Assembly: GCF_000208745.1 (NCBI RefSeq)
Contig: NC_030856.1
Coordinates: 1,347,659 to 1,411,658 of the forward strand
DNA: 64,000 nt
Direction: 5' to 3'
DNA from: Theobroma cacao
Lineage: Eukaryota > Streptophyta > Magnoliopsida > Malvales > Malvaceae
Positions 1-11,877 of the stretch are shown piece after piece. A program made the translations under genes and the position numbers. How positions within the stretch are numbered: position 1 is the stretch's first letter; every line of letters begins with the position of its first letter. A model generated the notes under the pieces. It was not told where the DNA came from. It was given only the letters and a program-made list of their open reading frames with translations, and searched no databases.

Positions 1-81
1 TTTGCAATTTTTCGCTTATGAGCAGCTCATAGCATTGTTTCATAGAGAGATAATTTCAAGACTTCATTGGTTTCCTTGTAG

Positions 82-2194
82 GTTCTTCATCAAGATGAAA
101 CTCCCTTATTACACAGCCTAGTATTTGGAGAAGGAGTAGTGAATGATGCAACATCAATTGTTCTCTTCAATGCAATTCAAAAAATCGACATTGCAAGAAT
201 TAACAGCCGGTCGTCTCTCCAGTTGATTGGAGATTTCTTTTACCTGTTCTCAATGAGTACCGGTCTCGGAATTACTGTGAGTTACTGCTCTTGTAGAGCA
301 TTCTCCGACAGTACATGCCAAATATTAATATGTCATATTAGGCTTTGCTGGTCTCATAGTTCTAAATCTTGGCATGTCTATTTCTTGTTCACTTGCAGTT
401 TGGACTTGTAACAGCATATTTGCTTAAAACCTTCTACTTTGGAAGGTTAGTAACTTTTTTTAAATTAAAAAACATTGGAAAATGCCACAATGCTCATTGT
501 TTTGCGTTCATTATAGTGGAGACATCCTAGTAAAACCTGTATTCCTATCCGTTTGCAGACATTCAACTGTTCGTGAACTTGCTATTATGGTTTTAATGGC
601 TTATCTGTCTTACACGTTAGCTGAGGTAATCCCTGGTAAAAGGTTGAAATTTAATGTTTTATAGCATTAAAGCAAAACTATTATCAAAGAAAATAGAGTT
701 TCCGCAATTTCCTGTTCTTTATCTCAACAACAATTTTGTCGGTGCAGCTGTTAGCCCTTAGTGGAATTCTCACTGTTTTCTTCTGTGGAATTCTGATGTC
801 ACACTATGCATGGCATAATGTGACTGAAAGTTCAAGAATCACAACCAGGCATGTATTTTGATATTAGTGACTAATGTTTCTTGGATGATTGAGCTCAGCA
901 AGGCTTCACATCTCACCGATTTCTTCTAGTTATCTCCTTTGCAGGCATATATTTGCAATGATGTCATTTGTTGCAGAAACCTTCATTTTTCTCTATGTAG
1001 GAATGGATGCTTTTGACATGGAGAAGTGGAAGATCACTAGACTGAGGTGTTTACTTATGCTTACCTTTTCTTGTTAACTCTGGTTACTCATCAAAGACAG
1101 AAGTGAACTGATGATGAATCGGTGAAAAAAATTACTCATAGCTTGCTAAAGTTGTTTATTTCTCTAGAAAAGCTGTAGCCCTGACTTGTTGGTTTCAGTT
1201 TTGGGACTTTAATGGCCAGCTTTGGCACCATAGTTTTTCTAATTTTGCTCGGGCGTGCTGCATTTATATTCCCTCTCTCTGCATTCTCCAATTATATGAA
1301 CAGGTGTCCTGAGAGACCACTGCCATTAACTTTTAAACACCAGGTCACTATTTCACATTTTGCCATGCTAACCTTCTCATAAGAAATTTATTATGTGATG
1401 TTTTGAAATTTATGAACATTGTACTTATCCAGGTAATTATCTGGTGGGCTGGGCTGATGAGAGGGGCAGTATCTATTGCTTTGGCTTTTAAACAGGTGTT
1501 TTTTCTTCTCGATTTTGCTAGATGTTCGATGTGGTTAGAGTAATGTTCGAATTGCATGTATAACTAAACTTTGCTCATTGGGATTCCATCAATTTTCTTG
1601 CTTCACTGTTGTAGTTCACCTACTCTGGTGTTACATGGGATCCAATTGGCGCTGCAATGCTAACCAACACCATAATCGTTGTCTTGTTCACTACGCTGGT
1701 ATGTAACTTAATTTTACTGAAAATTTTTGTTTTAAAGATTTGGAATCCAAGAAGGAATTGTTATAGTGCCATATGGCTGTATATTCGGAAGTAATGTTTT
1801 CTTGATTTCTGTTGTCTTAATGCAAACTACTGTTAATCAGCAGTCCATGCCTTGTCTTATATAAATGAAATTGTAGTTGACATTCTAGGAAATCATTTTG
1901 TTTCAGGTCTTTGGCTTCCTAACAAAGCCCCTTATATACTACCTGCTTCCTCCCCGTGCAATTGACAAGACCGACAGCAGCTTAGGATCAAAATCGCCAA
2001 AGGAGGACACGATCCTCCCTTTGCTCTCCTTCGAAGCATCTGCGTCAACCAATATCCTTCGTGCAAAGGATAGTTTGACAATGTTAATCGAAAGGCCTGT
2101 GTACACCGTGCATTCCTACTGGAGAAAGTTTGATGACACCTACATGAGGCCTATATTTGGTGGCCCTCTTAGCAGCGGTCCACCGGCATGTTAG
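82..2194 (+). CDS. NHX: Vacuolar Na+(K+)/H+ antiporter, NHX class I (5'-partial)
   Basis: Vacuolar cation/proton exchanger of the CPA1 family, which loads Na+ or K+ into the vacuole in exchange for protons. Nine exons are visible: 82-276, 399-445, 559-625, 748-848, 945-1046, 1199-1343, 1433-1495, 1615-1698 and 1907-2194, giving the last 363 residues. The window opens inside an intron, so the N-terminal exons are missing. Diagnostic segments are FGEGVVNDATSIVLFNA in the first visible exon (the conserved ND acidic motif of the transport core), FVAETFIFLYVGMDA, and WWAGLMRGAVSIALAF. The hydrophilic tail (from about 1960) ends near YMRPIFGG, as in vacuolar NHX1-4. The intron after exon 748-848 starts with GC, not GT. 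Family assignment is firm; which of NHX1-4 is not settled. Confidence 0.93.
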
Positions 2195-2800
2195 ATAGCC
2201 GACATCATGCTAATTTCATGAAATTGTTAGTGCCAGTGGTAAGTCCAGTCTGAAAAATTGGCAAGGCCTCACTTGATGACAGTAAGTTTGCTCGTTTCCT
2301 AAACCCTCTATTGGGATTTTAATGTCCATAGAGCGCGTATTTAGCTCTGCAGCATGATTGCTTTGCAGCGTGAGATAGCAGAATGCTAGAGGGGTCGGAT
2401 GAGTCTGGTTTAGACTTTGTAGACTACCATTTGTGTACATGACATTGCTGATAAGCTGTCTTGTATGATTCACATACTTATATGATTTAGTTTCATATAT
2501 TTCAGCTTTTTTCTCTTCTTGCTGGTGCTTCTAGGTGATGAAACCATCTATGCTTAATGGTCGACTGCCTTAAAAAGGAGTCGACTCTATCTGTGGAGTA
2601 TTTATCACTCTCTAAAGTCAAAAGCAAGGGAGAAATGTGAAGAAATTGAAGTGATTGCAACAAAGAAGAAAAATAGTACAAATTACATAAACTTCCAATA
2701 CAAATTATATCTCAACATGATTTGAATCGAAATCTTCAGCATGTGGTGAAAAGAAAATTGCCCCAAGGAAACATTGAAGTGGATGTGAGCTTGTAGTTCT
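2195..2800. other. 3' intergenic between convergent NHX and DIR1-like genes
   Basis: Holds the NHX 3' UTR and the 3' UTR of the minus-strand lipid-transfer gene. No open frame with protein-like composition was seen. Confidence 0.6.
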
Positions 2801-3206
2801 TCAGACTGCGAGCAACAACAAAATACATCAGTTATAATTTAGAAAGCAACTTAGCATCACTTCATCATTAAGAGAACTGCTCTGTCAAGAACTTACCCTT
2901 GCATTGTGGTGGTGTGCGAAGATTACACTTCTTAGGCAATGCAAATGCGCGGGCAGGGTCAATCTCGAAGGCAGGGAGAGCCTCCTTGAACTTGCAGAGA
3001 CAAGTCAAGTTGGCCTGTTTCATCAAACCACAGCATTCCTTGGTTGGTGGTGGAGGGTATTGCCCGGTGACCGCCGGCCGGCACAAGTTCAGCTTGGTCA
3101 GGGCAATGTTACATACGGTTGGCTCGTTGGTGGTTCCTTCCACCAATGCAATGAGCAACATCACTGCCAGGCAATGCACCAGAAGTCTCTCACCTGCCAT
3201 GGCCAT
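2801..3206 (-). CDS. DIR1-like lipid-transfer protein (nsLTP superfamily)
   Basis: Secreted eight-cysteine lipid-transfer protein resembling DIR1, a lipid carrier in systemic acquired resistance. The protein starts MAMAGERLL with a hydrophobic signal peptide of about 24 residues, then shows the pattern C...C...CC...CLC...C...C, with the DIR1-like ALPKKC near the end. The start chosen is the first ATG (3206); an upstream in-frame TTG is not credible. The frame continues to a stop at 2868, but a strong donor (GTAAGT, minus strand, 2896-2891) just after the last cysteine and a pyrimidine-rich acceptor ending at 2806 suggest splicing to a 5-nt coding remnant, giving exons 2897-3206 and 2801-2805 and a 104-residue protein ending QCKV. 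Unspliced it would be 113 residues. The gene is convergent with NHX. Confidence 0.85.
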
Positions 3207-4320
3207 TTCTCCTGCCTCAAGAACTATCCCTGAATCCAATGCCAAGTTAACAGCCCTTGCTCTAGAATCAATTACTTATAGGAATCTCCTGAAGCATATG
3301 GTTCTATAAATGTCATGTGAATCCAGTCTGTAGGAGAGTCACGAGAGGGCTGTTGCTCGGTAACCAACAAAGTTCCATGAAGAATATTTTCCATGGATTC
3401 TGAATTAAAAAAAGAAGAATGTCGGTTTGATCTTTCTTTGTTAAGATTGAGAAAATCTGGGCTTGTTCTTTTCCTGGTCATGTATTTCATGGGAATCTTT
3501 TCACATGGAATTTCAATGCTCATCCATGCCAAAGGGTCAGTATTCATTGAATTAACTGAATTATCAATAATAATAAAAAAAAAGTCCAAACGGATTTCAG
3601 ACGGAATCTATATCTAAATTAATCGAATTCAATCAATTTTAAATAAATTCAAGTTTAGTTAGTTTGATAAATTTTATATATCTAAAATCGATGAAAATTA
3701 TTGAAATTAATAAAATTAAATTAATCGAATTCATTCAATTTTATTCACTTGAAGGAGTTTTGAGTAAGAACTCTTCTATAGTATTAAGCTTAGGTCCAAA
3801 CAATTAAAATGTAATTAGATTTCAATGGGCTGTCAAAAGACATAGAGCTATCCGCCATTCTTTTAAGCTTTAATTAGAATTAACATCTAAATCGATTGAG
3901 CTCACCATAAAATCAAATAAAAAAAAATTTATTTTTCATGCAAAAATGATAATAAATATTTACGAATATCTGATTCGATTATATAAAATTCAAATATCTT
4001 ATATTAGAGTTTAAACTGAATTCGAAATTCGATGTATCACCCCTTGAATGCTCGTATATATGCCCACAGGGTAGCAAATCAATGCACCTTATCCCTTAAA
4101 AGAATGGCAGTATCTTCTTGTCCCTTTCCAAACAAAATAGGATGTCGTGCGAGGCACATGGATAAGATTTGGAATTAAGTATATATGAATGAAGGTCGGT
4201 TTGGTCGGTAGCTGGTTGTTAAAAAGGAGATAATAATGTGTATCAACATTGAAGAATTTATTAGATTGAATGCTTCATTCATCCAATGACTCTTCTTTAA
4301 AAAAAAATTTACAAACAAAT
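3207..4320. other. Intergenic, AT-rich, no gene seen
   Basis: Contains two short similar AT-rich blocks around 3617-3645 and 3718-3747 with the shared core ATTAATCGAATTCA. Short open frames at 3272-3617 lack any family resemblance and overlap on both strands. Confidence 0.5.
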
Positions 4321-4512
4321 AGATTATTATCGAGATTAAAACATAGATTATAACTAAATACGCAGATAAAGATAGTAATCTTAATAAATTGTTATCAAAA
4401 TTAAGACGTAAATTATAATCAAATACGTAAACAGATATAATGATCTTAACAAATTATTATTAAGATTAAGACGTAAATTATAACCAAATACGCAGACAGG
4501 GATAATAAGTTT
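4321..4512. repeat. Tandem repeat, about 65-bp unit, three degenerate copies
   Basis: Three head-to-tail copies begin at about 4321, 4386 and 4451. Each shows a TTATYRAGATTAA-like start, then AAATTATAAYCAAATACG, then a CAGAYA...AAT segment. Copies differ by scattered substitutions, so the array is old. It lies between the DIR1-like gene and the fimbrin promoter. Confidence 0.8.
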
Positions 4513-5600
4513 ACTAATCTACCTATAACGTATTACTTTATTTACGAAACACGTGAAATCTAAAAACGTGTCAACGGACAAACTGTGCACGTAAAATTAT
4601 TTTGGGTTTACATGATTTTTTTTTGTTTTTTTATATAAATATGTGGAGAGCATATGGGTTGTGGGGGACAAAGGGACCACTAGTTGGATCCAATTTATTT
4701 CCCATCATGGGGTTAAGATGGGGACAATCTTCACTCATTTGGCAATCAAAATCCTAGATTTGGGCAGCTTTATTTTTTACCTAATAAACTATACCATATA
4801 GTTGAATTATTTAATCAAAAAATTATCTAATTTGTATATTACTTTTTGACCATACCAATGTAATCACAATAAAGTATTTGGCCCCAAATTCTTTGGTCCA
4901 CACCCTATTCTATCTAATTGAAAATTAACAAAACCAAAAAAGTCATATTTATTTTATATAATATAAAACTTATTCATTAATATTTTTATTCCAAATTATT
5001 ATTTTATATATCAATTAAAAATTTTAAATTTCATTATTCAATTTTTATATTAATTTATTATTTTTTAATATAACACGTTTTTCGCATACAATACTTTAAA
5101 AATTTCAACAACAATGTATAAGATATATTTTTTTTTCTTAAGAATTATTAAGATTTACACTTTGGGTTTTATTTCTTTTATTTTTGAAATGTTTAAAAAT
5201 GATTTTTTTTCATTTCGAGACATTGAATACTCTTTTTTTCATATTAAAATGTATTAAATGTTTTACATATATCAAATTTTAATATAAAATATAATAAAAT
5301 TAAAGATTCTTTTATTTTAATTTTTGTGAAAATTAAAAAAATTTAATGACAAAGAAAATAGAGCTGTAATTAATTTAATACAAGAATTAATCATAATTAA
5401 TTATAGTAATTATTGTCTTTCATCATCACAAACTATTTTTGCTCATTGAATTTTTGACAACTCTTTAAGTTGAAGTATATACAATATTGTACTATATTAT
5501 ATTAAATAAGTAGTGAAATTACAATAAAGTTCTCCACCAAAAAATAAAAAAGTACAAAAATTGTAGCCAAAAGGTCGTTGCACAAGATCCCAAACTCCAC
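4513..5600. other. Intergenic, very AT-rich, no gene seen
   Basis: Long A/T runs and no protein-like frame. It leads into the fimbrin promoter region. Confidence 0.5.
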
Positions 5601-5615
5601 CTCCAGGCCCCATGT

Positions 5616-5627
5616 GGACACGTGTCC
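5616..5627. promoter_or_regulatory. Palindromic G-box/ABRE-like element
   Basis: GGACACGTGTCC is a perfect 12-bp palindrome centred on the CACGTG core at 5619-5624, typical of bZIP or bHLH binding sites. It lies about 1.1 kb upstream of the fimbrin ATG and about 270 bp upstream of a TATA-like stretch. Function is inferred from the motif alone. Confidence 0.55.
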
Positions 5628-5872
5628 TGTCAGATTGCTGATCTGTCAAACAATCAAAGCGAGTTCGTTTTCTTTGCAATACTCTCAGAAACACCCAAAT
5701 CTTAAAGAAAGAAGAGAATCAAATCTGTTTCAAAGTCAGTCCTGTTCTCTTCTGTCTTCGAGGTAAAAACTAAAAACGGTTTTTTTTTTGTTTTTTATTT
5801 TTTTTTATTTTCCTCCTTTTCACTTTGCTCTTCTTAGAAGAAAAATTGATCCTTTCTCTCTCTACAGCCCCA

Positions 5873-5903
5873 TTCCTCTCTCTCTCTCTCTATATATAAA
5901 TAT
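5873..5903 (+). promoter_or_regulatory. CT-run and TATA-like stretch, probable fimbrin core promoter or 5' leader
   Basis: A (TC)n tract runs directly into TATATATAAATA at 5891-5902. CT-rich tracts beside TATA are common in plant core promoters and leaders. A start near 5925 would fit the proposed leader intron at 6036-6709, but the true start could lie further upstream. Confidence 0.4.
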
Positions 5904-6711
5904 AAGTATACATTTGTTTAATTCTTTAAATGGTTATTGGTTGTGTAAATTTTGATGTGGTGTAAAGTCAAAAACTTTGAGAGAGGAACTGAATTTGTTT
6001 ATTGAAACAACAGGAAGAATCCTTTTTTTTAACAGGTAAGTATTTCTGGGTTTGCTTTGTTTTAATGTTTTCTTTATTGGGTTTTCATTTTTTTTAGGGG
6101 AGTTTTCTTTGTGTTTCATAATTGGTTTTTCCTGTTGAATTATCTTTGTTTTGCATTTTGGTCAAATGAGGTTTTAAAGTTTGGCCAGTTTTCAATTTTG
6201 GAACAAAATTAGTTATCTTGGTGGCGGTTTCTTGGATTTCCAATTTTTTTGTGATGCTCTTGGTGATTGGTATAACTTAAAAGCAATCTATGGCGATGGC
6301 TTTATGATGGGTTCTTGTTAGTACTAATGTTTATGGGATCTAAAGTCGAGTTCTGGATTTGGATTTTTGATTTTTAGACTATTCTTTTTGATTAGTTTGT
6401 ATGTGTGAGGGACAAAGGAATTGGATTTTCATGATTGATATAAGTTTAAAGCAATCTATGTGGATAGTTTCATGATCTAAAGCTGAGTCATTGATTTGGT
6501 TTTTGGATTTTTAGATTCTGGGCTTGAGGAATCTTGTTGGAAGGTTTAGCTACTCGGGTGTTGTTTTGAAGAGGAAATTCAGGAGTGTAATTTGAATCCT
6601 GCTTTGGTCAGGAGTGTAATCTGAGTCCTGCATTGGATTCTGGGTTCAGTTGTAATTTCGAGAAGAAATTTTGGTAGAATTTGCTTTTCTTTGCTTGGCT
6701 AATCTGTAGAT

Positions 6712-7115
6712 ATGTCTAGTTTTGTTGGTGTTCTTGTCTCTGATCAATGGCTTCAAAGCCAATTCACACAAGTTGAGCTTCGCAGCCTTAAATCCAAGGT
6801 AGGCATACTTTGCTCCCTCCTCATCTGCTTATTGCTTCAACTATTGTATTATTATTCAATTTTATTGTTACTTTTTGTGAATGTAATTTGATTGAATTTT
6901 AACTGTCTTTTCTTTTTTTTATTTTTATGATTTCTAGTTTGTTTCAGTAAAGAACCAAAATGGTAAAGTCACAGTTGGGGATTTGCCGTCCTTGATGGTA
7001 AAATTGAAGGCTTTTAGTACCATGTTGACTGAGGATGAGATTAGGCAGATATTGGATGAATCCTATAGTGACATGAGCAATGAAATTGATTTTGAAACGT
7101 TCCTCAGGGTGAGTC

Positions 7116-7151
<36 letters not shown>

Positions 7152-10100
7152 GCTAATGCATGCTCTCAGTTGTATTCTTTTTCACTGCAATTAACAGCGT
7201 GATATTGTAACATATGGAAAAAAGGAATCATTTGCTTCAGTCAAACTTATATGGCAGTTTACATTCTGTTAAGTTGCATACAAGTGGGAATTATAAACTT
7301 TAACTCTGGCCAATACTGGAATCCATTGAAGGGAGCTAACATTTTGATTGGTTGCATGGAATGAGCAGGTGTATTTAAATTTGCAAGGTCAAGCTACAGG
7401 AAAATTGGGTGGTCCAAAAAATTCATCATCCTTCCTAAAGGCCTCCACAACCACTCTTCTTCACACAATCAGTGAATCAGAAAAAGCCTCTTATGTTACA
7501 CACATAAACATTTATCTTGGGGATGACCCATTTTTAAAGCAGTTTCTTCCCCTGGATCCAACTACGAATGACCTTTTCAATCTTGCAAAAGATGGAGTAC
7601 TTTTATGGTATTTTTATGGGGTGTCCTCCATTATGCATTTGCTTTTTTTTTTTTGTTTCAATCTGGTACAGAGTGGTGGCACTGATTCTGTTCTGTCTTG
7701 TATTTTTGCAGTAAGCTTATCAATGTTGCTGTGCCTGGAACAATAGATGAACGAGCGATCAACACAAAAAGGGTACTTAACCCATGGGAGAGGAATGAGA
7801 ACCATACCCTTTGTCTCAACTCTGCAAAGGCTATTGGCTGCACAGTGGTAAACATTGGCACACAGGACTTGGTTGAAGGAAGGGTTAGTACAGCAAAACA
7901 GTTACCTATGTGAGTTAGGATGAAATATTCTGATAATATGATGGTTTTCATCTTGATTATTTTTATTGCAGCCTCATCTCTTACTTGGGTTGATCTCTCA
8001 AATTATAAAGGTGGGCATCTAAATTTCATCTCTATTGTTTATGTGCGATTACTTGTATTGGCTTTAAACTGTCTTGATAGACTGAGAAAACTAGGATGGT
8101 AACTTAAGACAAATTGTTATTAGGTACTCTTTTTCTCATCCTTACTATCTGTGGCCACTGCAGATCCAACTGTTAGCAGATCTCAACCTTAAGAAGACAC
8201 CTCAGCTTGTGGAATTGGTGGAGGATAGCAATTCAGTAATACATCTGTTTATCATGTGATTGATCTTTAGCTAAGAATAAATACTTGAAATAAACATGTT
8301 TTAAACAAATGGATTGATATTTTCCCTTTGAATTTTTGTAACTTGCAGGATGTTGAGGAACTTATGGGGTTAGCTCCTGAGAAGGTTCTACTAAAATGGA
8401 TGAATTTCCATTTAAATAAAGCAGGCTATGAGAAAACTGTTACAAATTTTTCCTCAGATGTGAAGGTATTTGACTACATTAATATTACATTTAGTGCAAG
8501 GGTATGATAAACTGATACAGTGGATTGAGGTGGATGCTTATACATCAATTAGATGCTTTGCTCTATTTTACTTGCATTGATAATTTGATATGTTTTTACT
8601 TATTTTCTCATACTTGCAGGATGCAAAAGCCTATGCTTACCTGCTTAATGTTCTGGCACCAGAGCACTGCAATCCATTGACCCTTGATACTAAGGATGCT
8701 GCCGAAAGGGCTAAACTAGTACTTGACCATGCAGAGAGAATGGGCTGCAAACGATATTTGAGCCCAAAAGACATTGTTGAGGGCTCACCAAACTTGAATC
8801 TTGCATTTGTGGCTCAAATCTTTCATCAAAGGTGAGAAACCACAAACCTTTTAGGAGTTTTCTTTTTTTTTTTAATCTTTTCAGTTAGTAGTATTTCTCA
8901 TAGAAGACTGTTTTCTGATCAAATCTGGAGCTCACTCCACTCTAAGAGGTTATAGGAGTAGGCTGTGATCTTGTTCCTTACAAAATTGTTAATATAAAAT
9001 TAATAGGAGTCAAGATGCGTGGATTTTTCTCATGTACTATAGGTCATGAATGGCTTTTTGGTAACGTCTTGCATGTTACTAGTGGTTCTCTGCCATCCAT
9101 AGTTTTTTGCTAGAACAGATTGGGAGAAGGTCTATGATTTGATATTAAAACAGTTTGGCTGTGGTATATTCCCAATGGTTTGCTTACGATGGTTTTCCTG
9201 TGTCTTCAATCCTTTTATCATGTCGGTGCTTTAGGTTGTTTACTGACTTTGTAACATTAAGTCTGCTTTTTGCTCTTTACATGCTGTCTAGTTCTATAAT
9301 TGAGAAAGAAAAACATGTGTGCTTTCGCAGGAATGGCCTGAGTACAGATAGCAAAAAGATTTCTTTTGCAGAAAGGATGACTGATGATGTGCAAATTTCC
9401 AGAGAAGAGAGATGTTTTCGACTATGGATCAACAGTCTTGGAATTGAGAGTTATGTTAATAATGTCTTTGAGGATGTCAGAACTGGGTAAGTGTTCCTCT
9501 TCGTTGATGTAGTTAAAATGATCGATTTTCATGCATTATCCCTATTGTAGATTTGCTGCAAACATTACAAAGAAGGTTTAGGTTTTGAAATCCTTCTGAG
9601 AAAGTTGAAACCATGAAAGCATCAGGTTTATTGCTTGTCCTTTCTCTTAGGGCGAGGTTATGTGCGCATTTTTAATGTACAAGAGGGCATACATGTATTT
9701 TTTTCATTGCCAAGCTGATGGCACTTTTTGCATATGTTTCAACACTTTCAACTTAAGTTTGTTTCCGTCATATTAATTTATGATGATCTTTGAAGGGAGG
9801 TAGCTTTGTAATTCCAATATCAGAAATTTCGAAGTTAAAAGCTTGATTTTGATGCAGATGGATACTTTTGGAGGTGCTCGATAAGGTTTCTCCTGGATCA
9901 GTCAACTGGAAGCATGCAACAAAACCTCCAATTAAGTTTCCATTTAGAAAAGTAGAGAACTGCAACCAAGTGGTAAAGATTGGGAAGCACTTGAAATTTT
10001 CCGTTGTGAATGTTGGTGGAAATGATATAGTGCAAGGAAATAAAAAACTCATAGTTGGTAATCTCCTCTGGCTTGTTTTCCTTGCATTCATATGATTTCC

Positions 10101-11877
10101 TTCACAGCTTGGCATGTTTTGCCTCCATTACAACCTTCAACCTTGTTTTACACTCATATGTATATTTTAATAGAAAGAATCTATATCAGGTGTAAATTGA
10201 CTACATCTACCTGTATGCAAATGATCACAAGTTGCTTTTCATCTTTTGGTGTATCTTGCTTTCTGTTTATAATTTGATTTAGCTGTTGTTTTAATTGGAA
10301 ATTAATCCGTAAAGTGAGGGAAAAGCAAGCAGTTTGAAAATTTTAACTCTTTGCATGTTTTCAGGTTATACTAATGGATTCCCCTTCCCCACTTTCCCCC
10401 TTTAGTAAGAGAACTTCAGGGGTATACTTCTTGGTCCTGAATATCCTGTCATAATATATTTGAGCTTTCTTCATTCTGTACTTAGCTTTCGTGTAAAGTT
10501 GGTGGTTACTTGCGACATGTTGTCAGGAATTACTTGCACTATATTTTTTTATTTATTCTTCGTTAAATGCTTGGCTAAATATATATAACCTTTTGTTGTT
10601 TGATATTGGCAAAGATTTTCAGTTTAAAGTTGAATGTTGGATGGTTGTGCAAATGCTCAAAATGGTTTACATGTGTTACAGCATTCCTATGGCAATTGAT
10701 GAGGTTTAATATGCTTCAACTTCTGAAGAGTTTGAGATCCCGCTCCCGAGGAAAGGAGATAACTGATGCTGATATCATAAATTGGGCAAACAGGAAAGTC
10801 AGAAGTACAGGAAGAACTACTCAAATTGAAAGCTTCAAGGTTTTACAATGATTGGCATTTTTCTTTGGTAGTAACGATCATACTTAAGAGTTGAGAATGA
10901 TTTATACATTATTTTAAATTGCAGGATAAGAGCCTTTCCAATGGACTGTTTTTCCTTGAGCTTCTAAGTGCCGTGGAGCCAAGAGTGGTGAACTGGAACC
11001 TTGTGACTAAGGGTGAAAGTGGTATGATATCTTGCTAACTGGAATCATTTATACTTAGAAAGGAGCGAATGAGTTCTCTTGCTTCGTCTGAGAAATGCCA
11101 AGATTTAGCTGAACTTTAACACTTCTTGTCCCTGTTGGAATTATAGATGAGGAGAAGAGGTTGAATGCAACATATATCATAAGCGTGGCTCGAAAGATTG
11201 GGTGCTCCATTTTCTTGTTGCCTGAGGACATCATGGAGGTATGGGTGCAACTGTGCTAGGTCATTTACTTCTTCATTGCATTGTCAGATTGATGCATTAG
11301 TCTCAGCAACTTTGTCAAGCTATTAAGTAATGAGAACATAAATAATTGAATTGCATGAATTTTTGTTTCTCTTAGAGCTACTACTTGTAGCATTCAAAGA
11401 GAGAACTAAAATGAGGAAAATAGAATTAGCACAATTCCATAGGCATGAAAGCCACAATGTGAATCTCGAATTCACATCTCTACAACGAATAGGAATTAGG
11501 AAATGGATTAGATCCCTACTCCTCTAATCAGTTTTAGATATTGCAAGCTTTTCCTGAGTAAATTGACTATGTAGAGTTCAGAAATGAATGCTCTTCTTTT
11601 GGTATGGCAGGTAAACCAGAAAATGATCCTCACTCTAACAGCCAGCATAATGTACTGGTGCCTTCAACATGCAGCGGAAGAGGGTGAGACAATTCTCTCC
11701 CCTGCTAATGGCAACGGTAGTATCAATACGCTAGATGCATCTCCAGCACCATCTGTTAGTGGTGAAGACGAAAGCTCCTCGCTGTGTGGTGAGATCTCAA
11801 GCTTAACCATCGATGATGCTGCCTCAGACATTACAGTCTCATCTCAAGCCGAGAATGAAGATACTCCTGTTGAATAG
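6712..11877 (+). CDS. FIM: Fimbrin (plastin), actin-bundling protein
   Basis: Cytosolic actin-filament crosslinker. Fourteen exons: 6712-6798, 6938-7108, 7369-7607, 7712-7883, 7972-8010, 8164-8235, 8349-8465, 8620-8831, 9331-9486, 9858-10057, 10682-10839, 10925-11021, 11147-11238 and 11611-11877; the product is 692 residues, a normal plant fimbrin length. An N-terminal EF-hand-like region (about residues 1-80) is followed by four calponin-homology domains; visible marks are KDGVLLCKLIN and NPWERNENH in the first, [14 protein letters not shown] in the second, [11 protein letters not shown] in the third, and [11 protein letters not shown] in the fourth. The tail is acidic and serine-rich. The ATG is the first in the reading exon; a leader intron (donor AACAG/GTAAGT at 6036, acceptor at 6709) probably precedes it. 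The small exon 7972-8010 is 39 nt. Confidence 0.95.
7117..7149. repeat. (TA)n microsatellite in a fimbrin intron
   Basis: About 16 uninterrupted TA units shortly after the donor of the second fimbrin intron. Length polymorphism is likely. Confidence 0.85.

Noticed and set aside
849..856. Sequencing error as the cause of the NHX GC donor
   Set aside because: Possible, but the context AG/GCATGT with intact frame is coherent, so it is reported as a GC-AG intron.
3207..3245. N-terminal extension of the DIR1-like protein
   Set aside because: It relies on a TTG start; the first ATG gives a normal signal peptide.
2899..3309. Plus-strand frames over the DIR1-like gene
   Set aside because: Antisense shadows of a cysteine-patterned protein.
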